The position numbers and the translations under genes are program-made. A stretch of 64,000 nt of DNA from Ensifer adhaerens (GTDB lineage Bacteria; Pseudomonadota; Alphaproteobacteria; Rhizobiales; Rhizobiaceae). The notes under the pieces were generated by a model that searched no databases, had not been told where the DNA came from, and saw only the letters and a program-made list of their open reading frames with translations. Location of the stretch: the NCBI RefSeq assembly GCF_013283195.1, contig NZ_JABEKT010000001.1, forward strand, positions 2,452,509 through 2,516,508. Direction: 5' to 3'. Positions 54,101 through 62,143 of this stretch are shown piece after piece; within the stretch, counting starts at the first letter, position 1; each line of letters starts with the position of its first letter.

Positions 54101-57100
54101 CGATATGTCGATCAACGGTCTCAACGACCGTCTCGACGACACCGGCCTGCGCATCGAGACGAGCCTTGGCGCGCTTGAAGAACGCATGCGCGACAGCGCA
54201 GAAAATGTCGGCATCATTGCCGATACGGCAGGTGTTCGTGTCGAGACCCGCTTGGGCTCGCTCGAAGAGCGCATGCGCGGCGGCGTCGATAATGTCAGCG
54301 CGATTGTCGACGATACGGCAGCTCGCATCGAAGCGCGCCTCGGCTCGCTTGAAGGCCGGATGCACGGCAGCGTCGACAAGGTTGGCGCCATCGTCGACGA
54401 AACCGGAAACCGCATCGAATCCCGTCTCGGTACGATGGAAGACCGCATCCGCGACAGCGTCGGCAATGTCAACGCCATCGTCGACGACACCGGCTTCCGC
54501 ATCGAGGCCAGCATCGGCACGCTTGAGGATCGCATCCGCGATAGCGTCGGAAGCGTCAACGCCATTGTCGACGATACCGGCGCCAAGATCGAGACAAGTC
54601 TCGGTTCTCTGGAAGGCCGTATCCGCGGCAGCGTCGGCAGCGTCAACGCACTCGTCGATGACACGGGCCTGCGTCTTGAAACGAGCCTCGGCTCGTTGGA
54701 GGATCGCGTCCGCGAAAGCGTCAACGGCGTCAACGCGATCGTTGGCAGCGCTGGACAGCGCATTGCCGATAGCCTTGGCGAACGCGCGGGCGAAATCGAC
54801 CGCGCCAGCGAGGAAGCCGCAAGCCGTATCTCCAGCGCCATCAATGCCGGCACGGACCGCATCGAAGAGCGCCTGGGCACCATGGACCGTGCCCTCAACA
54901 TCGGTCTCGAAAACGTCAACCGGACCATCGAAGGCAAGGCAGCGGTGCTCGTCACCAGTCTGCGCGGCGCCGTAAGCGACGTAACGCACGAGATCGACGC
55001 CGAAGCCGGCCGCATCGAGGGCAAGACTGCGGACCTCGTCACCAGCCTGCGCGGTGCCGTCAGCGAAGTCACCCAGGAGATCGACGCCGAAACGGGTCGT
55101 ATCGAGGGCAAGACTGCCGACCTCGTTAGCAATCTTCGCGGCGCCGTCGGCGAAGTCACACGGGCGATCGACGCCGAAACGGGTCGCATAGAGGGCAAGA
55201 CTGCCGACCTCGTCAGCAACCTTCGCGGCGCCGTCGGCGATGTTGCCCAGGAGCTCGACGCCGAGGCAGCCCGCATCGGGGGCAAGGCCGCGGGTCTGGT
55301 CAGCACCCTTCGCGGTGCCGTCAACGAGGCAGCACAGGAACTCGACGCGGAAGCTGCCCGTTCCGCCGGCCTTCTTTCCAAGGCTGGTCAGGACTTTGCA
55401 AACGTACTCGCATCCCGCAACGCCGACTTCGCAAACGCGATCGAGCAGACCGCAGCGGCAACGGCCTCACGCCATGCCGAACTCGCCCGGTCGGTCGCCG
55501 ACGCCTCCGACAGCGCCACTGCGCGCCTTGCCGCCACCCATGGTCAGGTCGCCAGCCACGCCCAGAACATCCAGCAGGGTCTTGCCGATGCGGAGAAGGC
55601 ATTGGAAGCGCGCAGCGAAGCAATCCGCAGCACGCTCGACGATCGCACCCGCGAACTCAATTCGATGCTCGCAGGTCGCTCGATGGAGCTGTCACGCATC
55701 ATCGACGAGCAGGCTCGTCCGGTTATCGATCAGTATGCTGCAACCGGCCGAGAGGCTGCTGAGCGCATCGCCAGCGTGACGCAGGACAGCACCGACCGCC
55801 TGCGTGCGGAAAATGCAGCGCTGGTCAACGCCATCACCGAACGCACCGGCGAGACGCTCAATGCCATTTCGCTGCGCGCCGAAGAGACGGCGAAGGCGAT
55901 GAAGATGGTCGAGAACCGTCTGCAGTCGACGGCCCTCGGCCTGATCGACCAGCTCGCTGCCAACAACACAGCGATTGCAACCGTCATCGACCAGGCAAGC
56001 AACAACCTCGGTGACATGGATCAGCGGCTCGAGGCGACGGCCAGCCGCTTCTCCGAAACCACGCGCCAGGCCTCCGACATGTTGTCGACCTCCACCCGCC
56101 TCATCGAAGGCAAGGTCGACAAGCTCTCGGACATCTCCGCTTCCACCCTGTCGCAGATCGGCGGTATCGTCGGGCGCTTCGAGGATCACTCCAAGGTGCT
56201 CGGCCAGGCTTCGGATCTCTTGGGCGCCGCCCAGTCGAACCTCGTCAGCACGCTCGAAGAACGTCAGGATGCCTTGCGCACCCTCTCCGTCGGCCTCGTG
56301 CAGCGCTCGGAGGAAATCGAGCGCACCATGCGTGCCCTCGAAGGCTTCGTCGATGGCGCCTTCCAGCGCGCCGAAGAGCGTTCGGGTCTGGTTGCCGGCA
56401 ACCTGCGCAGCGGCATCCAGCAGTCCTTCTCGGATGTCGGTCGCCTGCTGTCGAGCACCGAACAGCGTGCAGCCGAAGCCGCCGAATCCATGCGCAATGC
56501 GCTGGCACAGGCCGGCGACGAAGCGGGTGCGTCTGTTGAAGCCGTCTTCTCGCGCGCCGAAGAACGGTCGCGCCAGATTGCCGATACGCTGCGCTCCGGC
56601 GTCGAAACCTCGTTTGCCGACGTCAACAAGACACTCACGGCGGTTGAAGGCCGTGCGCTCGGCGCCTCCGAAGCGCTTCGTCAGGCGATTGCCAAGGTTG
56701 GCGAAGATGCCGGCTCCTCGATCGAAGGTGCCTTCGCAAACGCCGAGGAACGCTCCAAGGAAGTGGCGAACCGTCTGCGTGGCAGCGTTGCCTCGTCGGT
56801 CTCCGATGTCGAGCGCATGCTCAACGAGAGCGGCAAGAAGTCGGACGGCGTGGCAACCCAGCTGCGCGACGCCGTTCGCATCGCGATCGACGAAGCCATC
56901 GGCCGCTTCAGCGGTGCGACCGACGACATCCGCCGCTCGGCTGGCGAGATCCGCAAGGAACTCGATATGACCCGCGAAGAACTGAAGCGCAGCGCCTTCG
57001 ACCTGCCGGAAGAAGCCAAGGAAAACGCCGCCGTCATGCGTCGCGCCGTGGCCGAGCAGATCAAGGCATTGCAGGAATTGTCCGACATCATCGGCAAGTC

Positions 57101-57833
57101 CTCGACGCAGCTCGAAGTCGCCCAGCCGCTGCGCCAGCAGCCGGTTGCCGCCGCCCCCGTGGCTGCTGCACCTGTTGCTGTCGCCCGTCCGGTCGAGCAG
57201 CCGGCCGCGGAGCCGCGCCGCCAGGAACCCGCACCGACGCTGCGCGGCAGCCTCGGCATCGAGCAGGCAACCATTCAGCAGCCTGCCCCCGTCCAGCAGC
57301 CCGTCGCAGTCCAGCCTGTCCGCGCCCAGCCGGCCACACAGGCCGTCACCAGCGAGGTCGCAGAAGGCGGCGGCTGGATGCGCGACCTGCTGCGCGCCGC
57401 TTCCCGTGAGGAGGCCCCGGCGGCCGCACCGCAGCGCCCGGCTGAAAGCCAGCCTGCGACCCGCAGCGGCGACACCCGCAATCCGCGGCACGTGGTGGAA
57501 TCGCTGAACTCGCTGTCGGTCGATATTGCCCGCGCCATCGATCACGATGCGTCGGTAGACCTGTGGCGCCGCTACCAGCGCGGCGAGCGCGACGTCTTCA
57601 CCCGTAGGCTCTATACGCTGAAGGGCCAGCAGACCTTCGACGAGATCAAGCGCAAATACGACCGCGAGCCGGAGTTCCGCACCGCCGTCGATCGCTACAT
57701 CGCCGACTTCGAAAAGCTGCTCGCTGACGTCGCGCGCAACGATCCGGACAAGCGCATCACCCAGACCTACCTCACGTCCGACACGGGCAAGGTCTACACG
57801 ATGCTCGCCCACGCAGCCGGCCGCTTCAACTGA
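51138..57833 (+). CDS. rgsE: Giant coiled-coil polar-growth protein (GPR/RgsE-like)
   Basis: The 2231-residue product has a charged N-terminus, two membrane helices (about 125-147 and 166-190), then roughly 1800 residues of alpha-helix with 11- and 22-residue periodicity like apolipoproteins, a Pro/Gln/Ala-rich linker (about 1995-2110) and a conserved C-terminal domain of about 120 residues (V-D-L-W-R-R-Y-Q-R-G-E-R, R-R-L-Y-T-L-K-G-Q). This architecture and size match Agrobacterium GPR (growth pole ring) and Sinorhizobium RgsE, which organise unipolar growth. Two 29-residue repeat arrays lie inside. The start at 51138 has GGAGG; ATG 51153 is also possible. Other rgs genes are not in view. Confidence 0.85.
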   Translation: MRRIPMATKKSNESIDEKAFQALEAALKIDFDELKSSPNDKTSLDDPEENVSDSTHQAAQPDHSRNAKPQQEPPRAARANDAARGLAPEPAPKSPPLSPANDDGRRSPAAMLRALDVRSNRAAIRVAALVSIVWAVAGLGVANLLYGPQIWQIRTLSDLAATPGAVGVAIGILLPIMLFFSFAIMIARAQELRNAARSMAEVALRLAEPETAAADRVMTVGQAVRREVSAMNEGIERTIARATELETLVHSEVNALERSYSENELRVRTLVQELGLEREAIIGHSERIRSTIAGAHGKLKDDLDQAGEDIASRIAISGEAFASLIDTRAAALSEKSDAALQNIGTMLTNRTDSLLSGLTAAGLGLSSEFDTRLDQLSDTLTKRGEQLLGQFETRASSLDANTEKLNAALNERARQLNETLIARTRDLNESLSVGQSAIAGGLEDVLATLNATLDEKGAHFRQSLRSSADDAIMDLDLRGGFFEEKLQTTVGQLATAFDERFHEFASAFDKRASMLDTKLMESLHRINETVTGGSDAIGSALDGSIEKIGSALSDQSLSLATALGATHDFIEETIGSRTSDLSNLIGGAHSRIDSVLSEKTSSLMGALSEAQDRIENGFGQRADALANALTSSEQRLTEGLDTRTAQFVDGLQAAHARIEQTLTGSTDEITSAIAASQHRLDNTLSERTLALSTVLSTGTDAIEGAVGETADRLERVLSERSQAIAETLSNQTSALDGVLAARSSHITSTMTARANEMAESLSRHAEDVADNLTFRATAVAETMTDRVGEIEQKLSDSVSVIAENLGGRVSEISDTLTNTSARIAEDLSGRVGKISDALTATSAQIAEALTARTTEATASLAGKATEIEQTLTGRAEHLRETLSSTHEQIRATLDDRINAINLAVDQGRDQLEGMLSDQSMSIATSLATSASMLEMSLEERQAALAGIIDRSGETLEARMRSTTGNIAERLAETAGQISLAADTLTNRVDMSINGLNDRLDDTGLRIETSLGALEERMRDSAENVGIIADTAGVRVETRLGSLEERMRGGVDNVSAIVDDTAARIEARLGSLEGRMHGSVDKVGAIVDETGNRIESRLGTMEDRIRDSVGNVNAIVDDTGFRIEASIGTLEDRIRDSVGSVNAIVDDTGAKIETSLGSLEGRIRGSVGSVNALVDDTGLRLETSLGSLEDRVRESVNGVNAIVGSAGQRIADSLGERAGEIDRASEEAASRISSAINAGTDRIEERLGTMDRALNIGLENVNRTIEGKAAVLVTSLRGAVSDVTHEIDAEAGRIEGKTADLVTSLRGAVSEVTQEIDAETGRIEGKTADLVSNLRGAVGEVTRAIDAETGRIEGKTADLVSNLRGAVGDVAQELDAEAARIGGKAAGLVSTLRGAVNEAAQELDAEAARSAGLLSKAGQDFANVLASRNADFANAIEQTAAATASRHAELARSVADASDSATARLAATHGQVASHAQNIQQGLADAEKALEARSEAIRSTLDDRTRELNSMLAGRSMELSRIIDEQARPVIDQYAATGREAAERIASVTQDSTDRLRAENAALVNAITERTGETLNAISLRAEETAKAMKMVENRLQSTALGLIDQLAANNTAIATVIDQASNNLGDMDQRLEATASRFSETTRQASDMLSTSTRLIEGKVDKLSDISASTLSQIGGIVGRFEDHSKVLGQASDLLGAAQSNLVSTLEERQDALRTLSVGLVQRSEEIERTMRALEGFVDGAFQRAEERSGLVAGNLRSGIQQSFSDVGRLLSSTEQRAAEAAESMRNALAQAGDEAGASVEAVFSRAEERSRQIADTLRSGVETSFADVNKTLTAVEGRALGASEALRQAIAKVGEDAGSSIEGAFANAEERSKEVANRLRGSVASSVSDVERMLNESGKKSDGVATQLRDAVRIAIDEAIGRFSGATDDIRRSAGEIRKELDMTREELKRSAFDLPEEAKENAAVMRRAVAEQIKALQELSDIIGKSSTQLEVAQPLRQQPVAAAPVAAAPVAVARPVEQPAAEPRRQEPAPTLRGSLGIEQATIQQPAPVQQPVAVQPVRAQPATQAVTSEVAEGGGWMRDLLRAASREEAPAAAPQRPAESQPATRSGDTRNPRHVVESLNSLSVDIARAIDHDASVDLWRRYQRGERDVFTRRLYTLKGQQTFDEIKRKYDREPEFRTAVDRYIADFEKLLADVARNDPDKRITQTYLTSDTGKVYTMLAHAAGRFN
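54150..54758 (+). repeat. Seven tandem 87-bp (29-residue) repeats in rgsE
   Basis: Seven consecutive units of 29 codons (residues 1005-1207) share R-I-E-x-x-L-G-S-L-E-x-R at the start and N-A-I-V-D-D-T-G at the end. Units are exactly the same length, with no indels. Confidence 0.93.
54924..55358 (+). repeat. Five tandem 87-bp (29-residue) repeats in rgsE
   Basis: Five units of 29 codons (residues 1263-1407) share R-I-E-G-K-T-A-D-L-V and L-R-G-A-V. The period equals that of the first array but the sequence differs. Neighbouring units are very alike at DNA level. Confidence 0.93.
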
Positions 57834-57857
57834 GGCAGCGTCAATCGGAAAGATCAG

Positions 57858-57886
57858 ACGGCCCCATCGCAAGGTGGGGCCGTTTT
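57858..57886 (+). terminator. Terminator after rgsE
   Basis: ACGGCCCCA (57858-57866) pairs with TGGGGCCGT (57875-57883) around an 8-nt loop and ends in TTTT. Confidence 0.87.
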
Positions 57887-57888
57887 CG

Positions 57889-58945
57889 TATCAACAGCCA
57901 GAGCGGGAGCCAAAGCCTCGTTGGCACTGGTTTGGCTGTCGCGAGAGCAGCATCGGCAATTGCGTTTCCGCTCCGGCCGAGAATGCCATATCTTACTCTG
58001 GTACCACAGAGTATCTTGATACCACATGCACTGCCGGTGCCCTTCCCGCGTCCTCACCGCCATAGAACTAAGCCCGACCGGTAGGCCGACCCTTGGGTTG
58101 CAGCACCTCCGACGGAATTGGGGCATTGGAGAACGACCGCGATCGGCCTAAAAATTGCGATCGGTGCAGGCTCTCTGCCCACTGCTCTGAGCATTTATAG
58201 ATTGCGAGGTCGTTGTTACGGACCTTCGATCCTGCGAGCGACGTCTCATGCCGATACCGGCACGGCGCTCTGGCATCGCGCTTCACCGCCGCCGCCGTGC
58301 CAGTTTCTGTTGCGCAAGCTGTCATGCCGCTTCGGCAGTGGTGCGATTAAGGGCGAGCCAGACAAAGCGTCCGCAATGGATGGCAAATTCACGGAAAACC
58401 ATCGGTGGCAAGCTCCGCCTGCCGCCAAAACGCGCAGCATCCTTCCGGGGATCGGAACGCGAACTCTACCGCGAATTCCCACCGATAGGATTGCGTCTGC
58501 AGTCGGGACTAGATCTTGTGATCTGAACGCCGAACGACCATCAGACGCACCACGGATGCTGTTTGAACGACGGAAACAACCTTGGTCTCCGCTCCTTGCG
58601 GCACTGTTGCGCGCGTCATTTGCATCTGTCGGTTGCCTGATGCGGCTACCCTACGCTCGCTCTTGCGCAGCTGTGAACGGAACGGCGGTCCACCAACGCT
58701 TTGACCTCACCTTCCCACTGACTGCGCGTGCTTGCGCCCAGATCGACGGTTGAGGCGTGACATGCTGCTGACGCTGCTCGTGGAAACGACAGCATCACCG
58801 CGTGGCATGGATCCGCAGCGCGAGGCGGATTGCGGCGCGAGAGCAAACAACGCTTAACGATGGTGCCGCGGTAGGCACGTCGCTGTGCAGACAGGGCAGC
58901 CCAGATGCCTTTCGCGGCGACGGGCGAAAACCACATCGCACAAAA
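57889..58945. other. Gene-poor stretch, probably relic DNA
   Basis: About 1.06 kb between rgsE and petC holds no ORF with a ribosome-binding site and family similarity. The longest plus-strand frame (58118-58753) has a composition unlike coding sequence. On the minus strand, short blocks in two frames near 58350-58500 look protein-like (E-F-A-V-E-F-A-F-R-S-P-E-G and E-F-A-I-H-C-G-R-F-V-W-L-A-L-N-R) but are broken by stops and frame changes. Two TGGTAYCA-type half palindromes lie at 58000-58022. No terminal inverted repeats, transposase or tRNA were found. It may be a decayed gene or the scar of a lost insertion. Confidence 0.45.
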
Positions 58946-58946
58946 G

Positions 58947-58976
58947 AAAAGGCCCCGGACGAACCCGAGGCCTTTT
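58947..58976 (-). terminator. petC terminator
   Basis: AAAAGGCC (58947-58954) pairs with GGCCTTTT (58969-58976), with an inner CGG/CCG after one mismatch. It lies downstream of the petABC operon on the minus strand. Confidence 0.85.
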
Positions 58977-59015
58977 CCTGGATTTCGATCACATGCCGGC
59001 CGAGCCGGCAGAAGA

Positions 59016-59885
59016 TCAATGTTCCTTGTTGGCGTAAACCGACTTCTTGGTCAGGTAGATGAGACCGGTGAAGATCAGCAGGAACACAATGACCATGAAG
59101 CCGGTGCGCTTGCGATCTTCCAGGTGCGGTTCGGCTGCCCACATCAGGAAGGCCGAAACGTCCTTGGCGTACTGGTCCACCGTCTGCGGAGCACCATCGT
59201 CGTAGGTAACCTGATCGTCGGAGATCGGCTGAGCCATCGCCAGCGCCGAAGCGTTGGCGAAGTAAGGGTTGTAGTGTGTGCCTTCGGCGACCTGAACGCC
59301 TTCCGGCGGCTCATGGTAGCCGGTCAGCAGCGCGTGGATATAGTCCGGGCCGCCTTCCTGGTAGGGCACGAACATATCGAAGACGAACTGCGGGAAGCCG
59401 CGCTCGATGCCGCGCGCCTTGGCAATCAGCGAGAAGTCCGGCGGTGCAGCACCGTTGTTGGACGCAGCAGCTGCTTCCTTGTTCGGGTAAGGCGACGGGA
59501 AATGATCCGAAGGCACGGCCTTGCGGGTGAACATTTCGCCGTCTGCGTTCGGGCCGTCCTGAACTTCGTAGTTCGCGGCGAAGGCCTTCACCTGGGCGTC
59601 GGAATAACCGAGACCCGAGAGCGTGCGGAATGCCACCAGGTTCATCGAGTGGCAGGCCGAACAGACTTCGGTGTAGACCTTCAGGCCGCGCTGCAGCTGG
59701 CCCCTGTCATAGTTGCCAAACGGGCCGGCAAACGACCAGTCCTGCTGCTCGGGCTTGTGGATCGGATAGTGGGGCGTGCCGCCGCCATGCTCCGCGCCAC
59801 CTGCAGCCTCTTCAGCGACAGCAGCTCCGAGACCGAGGCCAGCGACGACAGCAAGTGACAGAATACCTGTTACAAGCTTTTTCAT
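59016..59885 (-). CDS. petC: Cytochrome c1 of the bc1 complex
   Basis: The 289-residue cytochrome c1 passes electrons from the Rieske protein to a soluble or membrane cytochrome c. It has a Sec signal peptide (about 24 residues), the heme site C-S-A-C-H at 75-79, a methionine ligand in the A-L-A-M-A-Q-P block and a C-terminal membrane anchor (M-V-I-V-F-L-L-I-F-T-G-L). It is separate from cytochrome b, unlike the fused form in Bradyrhizobium. The start at 59885 has AAGGA; the longer open frame upstream overlaps petB in another frame. Confidence 0.95.
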   Translation of the reverse strand: MKKLVTGILSLAVVAGLGLGAAVAEEAAGGAEHGGGTPHYPIHKPEQQDWSFAGPFGNYDRGQLQRGLKVYTEVCSACHSMNLVAFRTLSGLGYSDAQVKAFAANYEVQDGPNADGEMFTRKAVPSDHFPSPYPNKEAAAASNNGAAPPDFSLIAKARGIERGFPQFVFDMFVPYQEGGPDYIHALLTGYHEPPEGVQVAEGTHYNPYFANASALAMAQPISDDQVTYDDGAPQTVDQYAKDVSAFLMWAAEPHLEDRKRTGFMVIVFLLIFTGLIYLTKKSVYANKEH

Positions 59886-59917
59886 TGTTGTGAGTTCCTT
59901 ATCAATCGCTGTTCTGA

Positions 59918-61198
59918 TCAGGCGCGTGCGGTGGCCGGCTGAGCCTTCGCATTCTTCTTTTCCAGCACCGCTTCGGTGATGGAGTTCGGAATGCGCTTGG
60001 GCGTCTCGATCAGGCCGAGAACCGGCATGATGACGAGGAAGAAGCCGAAGTAGTACAGCGTGCCGATCTGCGACATGACGACATACAGGCCTTCTGCAGG
60101 GCGCGAACCCAGCCAGCCGAGCATGATGGCGTTGACCACGAAGATCCAGAAGAACAGCTTGTACCACGGACGGTAGACAGCCGAACGGACCTTCGACGTA
60201 TCGAGCCAGGGCAGGAAGAACAGGATGATGATCGAGCCGAACATCACCAGAACGCCGCCGAGCTTGGAGTCGATCGGGCCGACATTGAAGGTGATGGCGC
60301 GCAGCATCGCGTAGAACGGCAGGTAGTACCATTCAGGAACGATGTGAGCAGGCGTCTTCAGCGCATCAGCCGGAATGTAGTTGTCCGGATGGCCGAGGAA
60401 GTTCGGCTGGTAGAAGACGAACCATGCATAGATCAGCAGGAAGATGGAAACGCCGAGTGCGTCCTTCAGCGTCGCGTAGGGCGTGAAGGGAACAGTATCG
60501 GTCTTCGACTTCACTTCGACGCCGGTCGGGTTGGTCTGGCCGGTGACGTGCAGGGCCCAGACGTGAAGCACGACGACGCCGGCGATCATGAAGGGCAGCA
60601 GGTAATGCAGCGAGAAGAAGCGGTTCAGCGTCGGCTGGTCGACGGCAAATCCGCCAAGCAGGAACTGCTGGATCCACTCGCCCACCAACGGGAAGGCCGA
60701 GAAGAAGCCGGTGATAACCGTCGCGCCCCAGAAGGACATCTGACCCCAGGGCAGAACGTAGCCCATGAAGCCGGCAGCCATCATCAGGAGATAGATGACC
60801 ACGCCGAGGATCCAGAGGATTTCGCGCGGCGCCTTGTACGAGCCGTAGTAGAGGCCGCGGGCGATGTGCAGGTAGACGGCGATGAAGAAGAACGACGCGC
60901 CGTTGGCGTGCATGTAGCGCAGCAGCCAACCGTGGTTGACGTCACGCATGATCTTTTCGACCGAGTTGAACGCAACGGTCGTGTCGGCAGCATAGTGCAT
61001 GGCAAGCACGATGCCGGTCAGGATCTGGACGACCAGCATGACGGAAAGCATGGCGCCAAAGGTGTATGCGTAGTTCAGGTTCCGGGGAACCGGATAGCTG
61101 ATGAAGCTGTCGTGAATCATACGCGGCAGCGGAAGACGGGAATCAACCCATTTCTCAATGCCAGTCGTTGGCGTGTAGGTTGAATGTTCAGCACTCAT
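59918..61198 (-). CDS. petB: Cytochrome b of the bc1 complex
   Basis: The 426-residue membrane protein oxidises ubiquinol at Qo and reduces quinone at Qi. It has eight membrane helices; heme ligands are in H-A-N-G-A-S-F-F-F with Y-L-H-I-A-R-G, and in H-Y-L-L-P-F with V-V-L-H-V-W-A-L-H. The P-E-W-Y motif of the Qo site is present. Start ATG at 61198 lies 14 bases after the petA stop; a TTG at 61216 would add six residues. Confidence 0.97.
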   Translation of the reverse strand: MSAEHSTYTPTTGIEKWVDSRLPLPRMIHDSFISYPVPRNLNYAYTFGAMLSVMLVVQILTGIVLAMHYAADTTVAFNSVEKIMRDVNHGWLLRYMHANGASFFFIAVYLHIARGLYYGSYKAPREILWILGVVIYLLMMAAGFMGYVLPWGQMSFWGATVITGFFSAFPLVGEWIQQFLLGGFAVDQPTLNRFFSLHYLLPFMIAGVVVLHVWALHVTGQTNPTGVEVKSKTDTVPFTPYATLKDALGVSIFLLIYAWFVFYQPNFLGHPDNYIPADALKTPAHIVPEWYYLPFYAMLRAITFNVGPIDSKLGGVLVMFGSIIILFFLPWLDTSKVRSAVYRPWYKLFFWIFVVNAIMLGWLGSRPAEGLYVVMSQIGTLYYFGFFLVIMPVLGLIETPKRIPNSITEAVLEKKNAKAQPATARA

Positions 61199-61212
61199 TA
61201 TCAGTAGTCCCC

Positions 61213-61791
61213 TCAACCGATCTTGATAACTGTGTCGGAAACGAACGAGAAGGTCGGCACGGGGAGGTTTTCCGGCGCCGGACCTTTACGGATTCGGCCA
61301 GCCGTATCGTAGTGCGAACCGTGGCAGGGACAGAACCAGCCACCGAAATCACCGGCCTGACCAAGCGGCACGCAGCCGAGATGGGTGCAGGAACCGATCA
61401 TTACGATCCAGTTTTCCTTGCCTTCGCCGGCGGAGCGATCGAGATCGTTCGCCTCGGCGCTGGTCGGAAGGTTGGCGTTGCGCGCAACCGGGTCCTTGAG
61501 GTCGGCAAGAGCGACCGCCTTGGCCTCTTCCACTTCCTTCTCGGTACGGTTGCGGATGAAAATCGGCTTGCCGCGCCATTTGGCCGTCAGCGACATGCCG
61601 GCCTGAAGGCTCGACACGTCGACCTCGATCGAGGCGAGCGCGAGCGTCGAGGCATCTGGACGCATCTGGTCGATGAATGGCCAAGCGACCGCGCCGGCGC
61701 CAACGACGCCCGCCATGCCGGTGGCCAGGTAAAGGAAATCGCGGCGAGTGGGCTCGCCCGAGGTCTCGCTTGAAATGTCGTGTTCGCTCAC
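61213..61791 (-). CDS. petA: Rieske iron-sulfur protein of the bc1 complex
   Basis: The 192-residue Rieske protein has a Tat-type N-terminal anchor (T-R-R-D-F-L-Y-L, then a hydrophobic helix) and the cluster-binding boxes C-T-H-L-G-C (Cys135, His137, Cys140) and C-P-C-H-G-S-H (Cys154, Cys156, His157). It begins with a GTG at 61791. It is the first gene of petABC; a FNR/FixK-type palindrome lies 70 bp upstream. Confidence 0.96.
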   Translation of the reverse strand: MSEHDISSETSGEPTRRDFLYLATGMAGVVGAGAVAWPFIDQMRPDASTLALASIEVDVSSLQAGMSLTAKWRGKPIFIRNRTEKEVEEAKAVALADLKDPVARNANLPTSAEANDLDRSAGEGKENWIVMIGSCTHLGCVPLGQAGDFGGWFCPCHGSHYDTAGRIRKGPAPENLPVPTFSFVSDTVIKIG

Positions 61792-62143
61792 GGCTAAACC
61801 ATCCTCTCACGCAATGTTGCGGAAACCGCATCCGCCCAGCGAGATCCCTGCCCTTGCGGTTTGACCTAGGTCAAGGAAACACGCCCAATCAAAGTGCTGA
61901 CACCTTAGCCGGTTTGCTGCTGCAAACACACTTTAGGCGCCAGAATCCGTAAATTTCTGCGCGCGCACGGCTCGCAGATTCCCCGTCAATCCGGCGCGTT
62001 CTATGCTTGATCGCAAATTATGTCCAGCCTTGACAAGGGTGGGTGGGCAGATTGTCGCGGGGAAAAGCGCGGCCAATTGGCACAAGGACTTGACGGTTTG
62101 CGCTACGGCCGTCGAACCACCTTGAAAAGGCAGTTGGGCCGCC
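61792..62143. other. Upstream region of petABC
   Basis: This 352-bp region lies between petA and the ABC exporter stop. It holds the palindrome at 61861-61874 and, beyond it, about 270 bp without visible ORF, repeat or hairpin. The ABC exporter gene has no clear terminator here. Confidence 0.4.
61861..61874. promoter_or_regulatory. FNR/FixK-type box upstream of petA
   Basis: A perfect 14-bp palindrome of the form TTGA-N6-TCAA. Its centre is 76 bp from the petA start codon, so a start site about 41 bp downstream of the centre would leave a leader of about 35 bases, the usual geometry for a class II activator. Confidence 0.6.

Noticed and set aside
54150-55358. Regular 87-bp repeats considered as a CRISPR array or mobile repeat
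   Set aside because: Units are contiguous, in frame and encode helical protein repeats; there are no unique spacers and no cas genes.
55692-57872. 726-residue open frame on the minus strand opposite rgsE
   Set aside because: Antisense shadow of a highly repetitive GC-rich gene; the sequence has no domain and no start signals.
58118-58753. 211-residue plus-strand frame in the rgsE-petC gap
   Set aside because: No ribosome-binding site, amino-acid composition unlike a folded protein, and no recognised motif; treated as part of the relic region.
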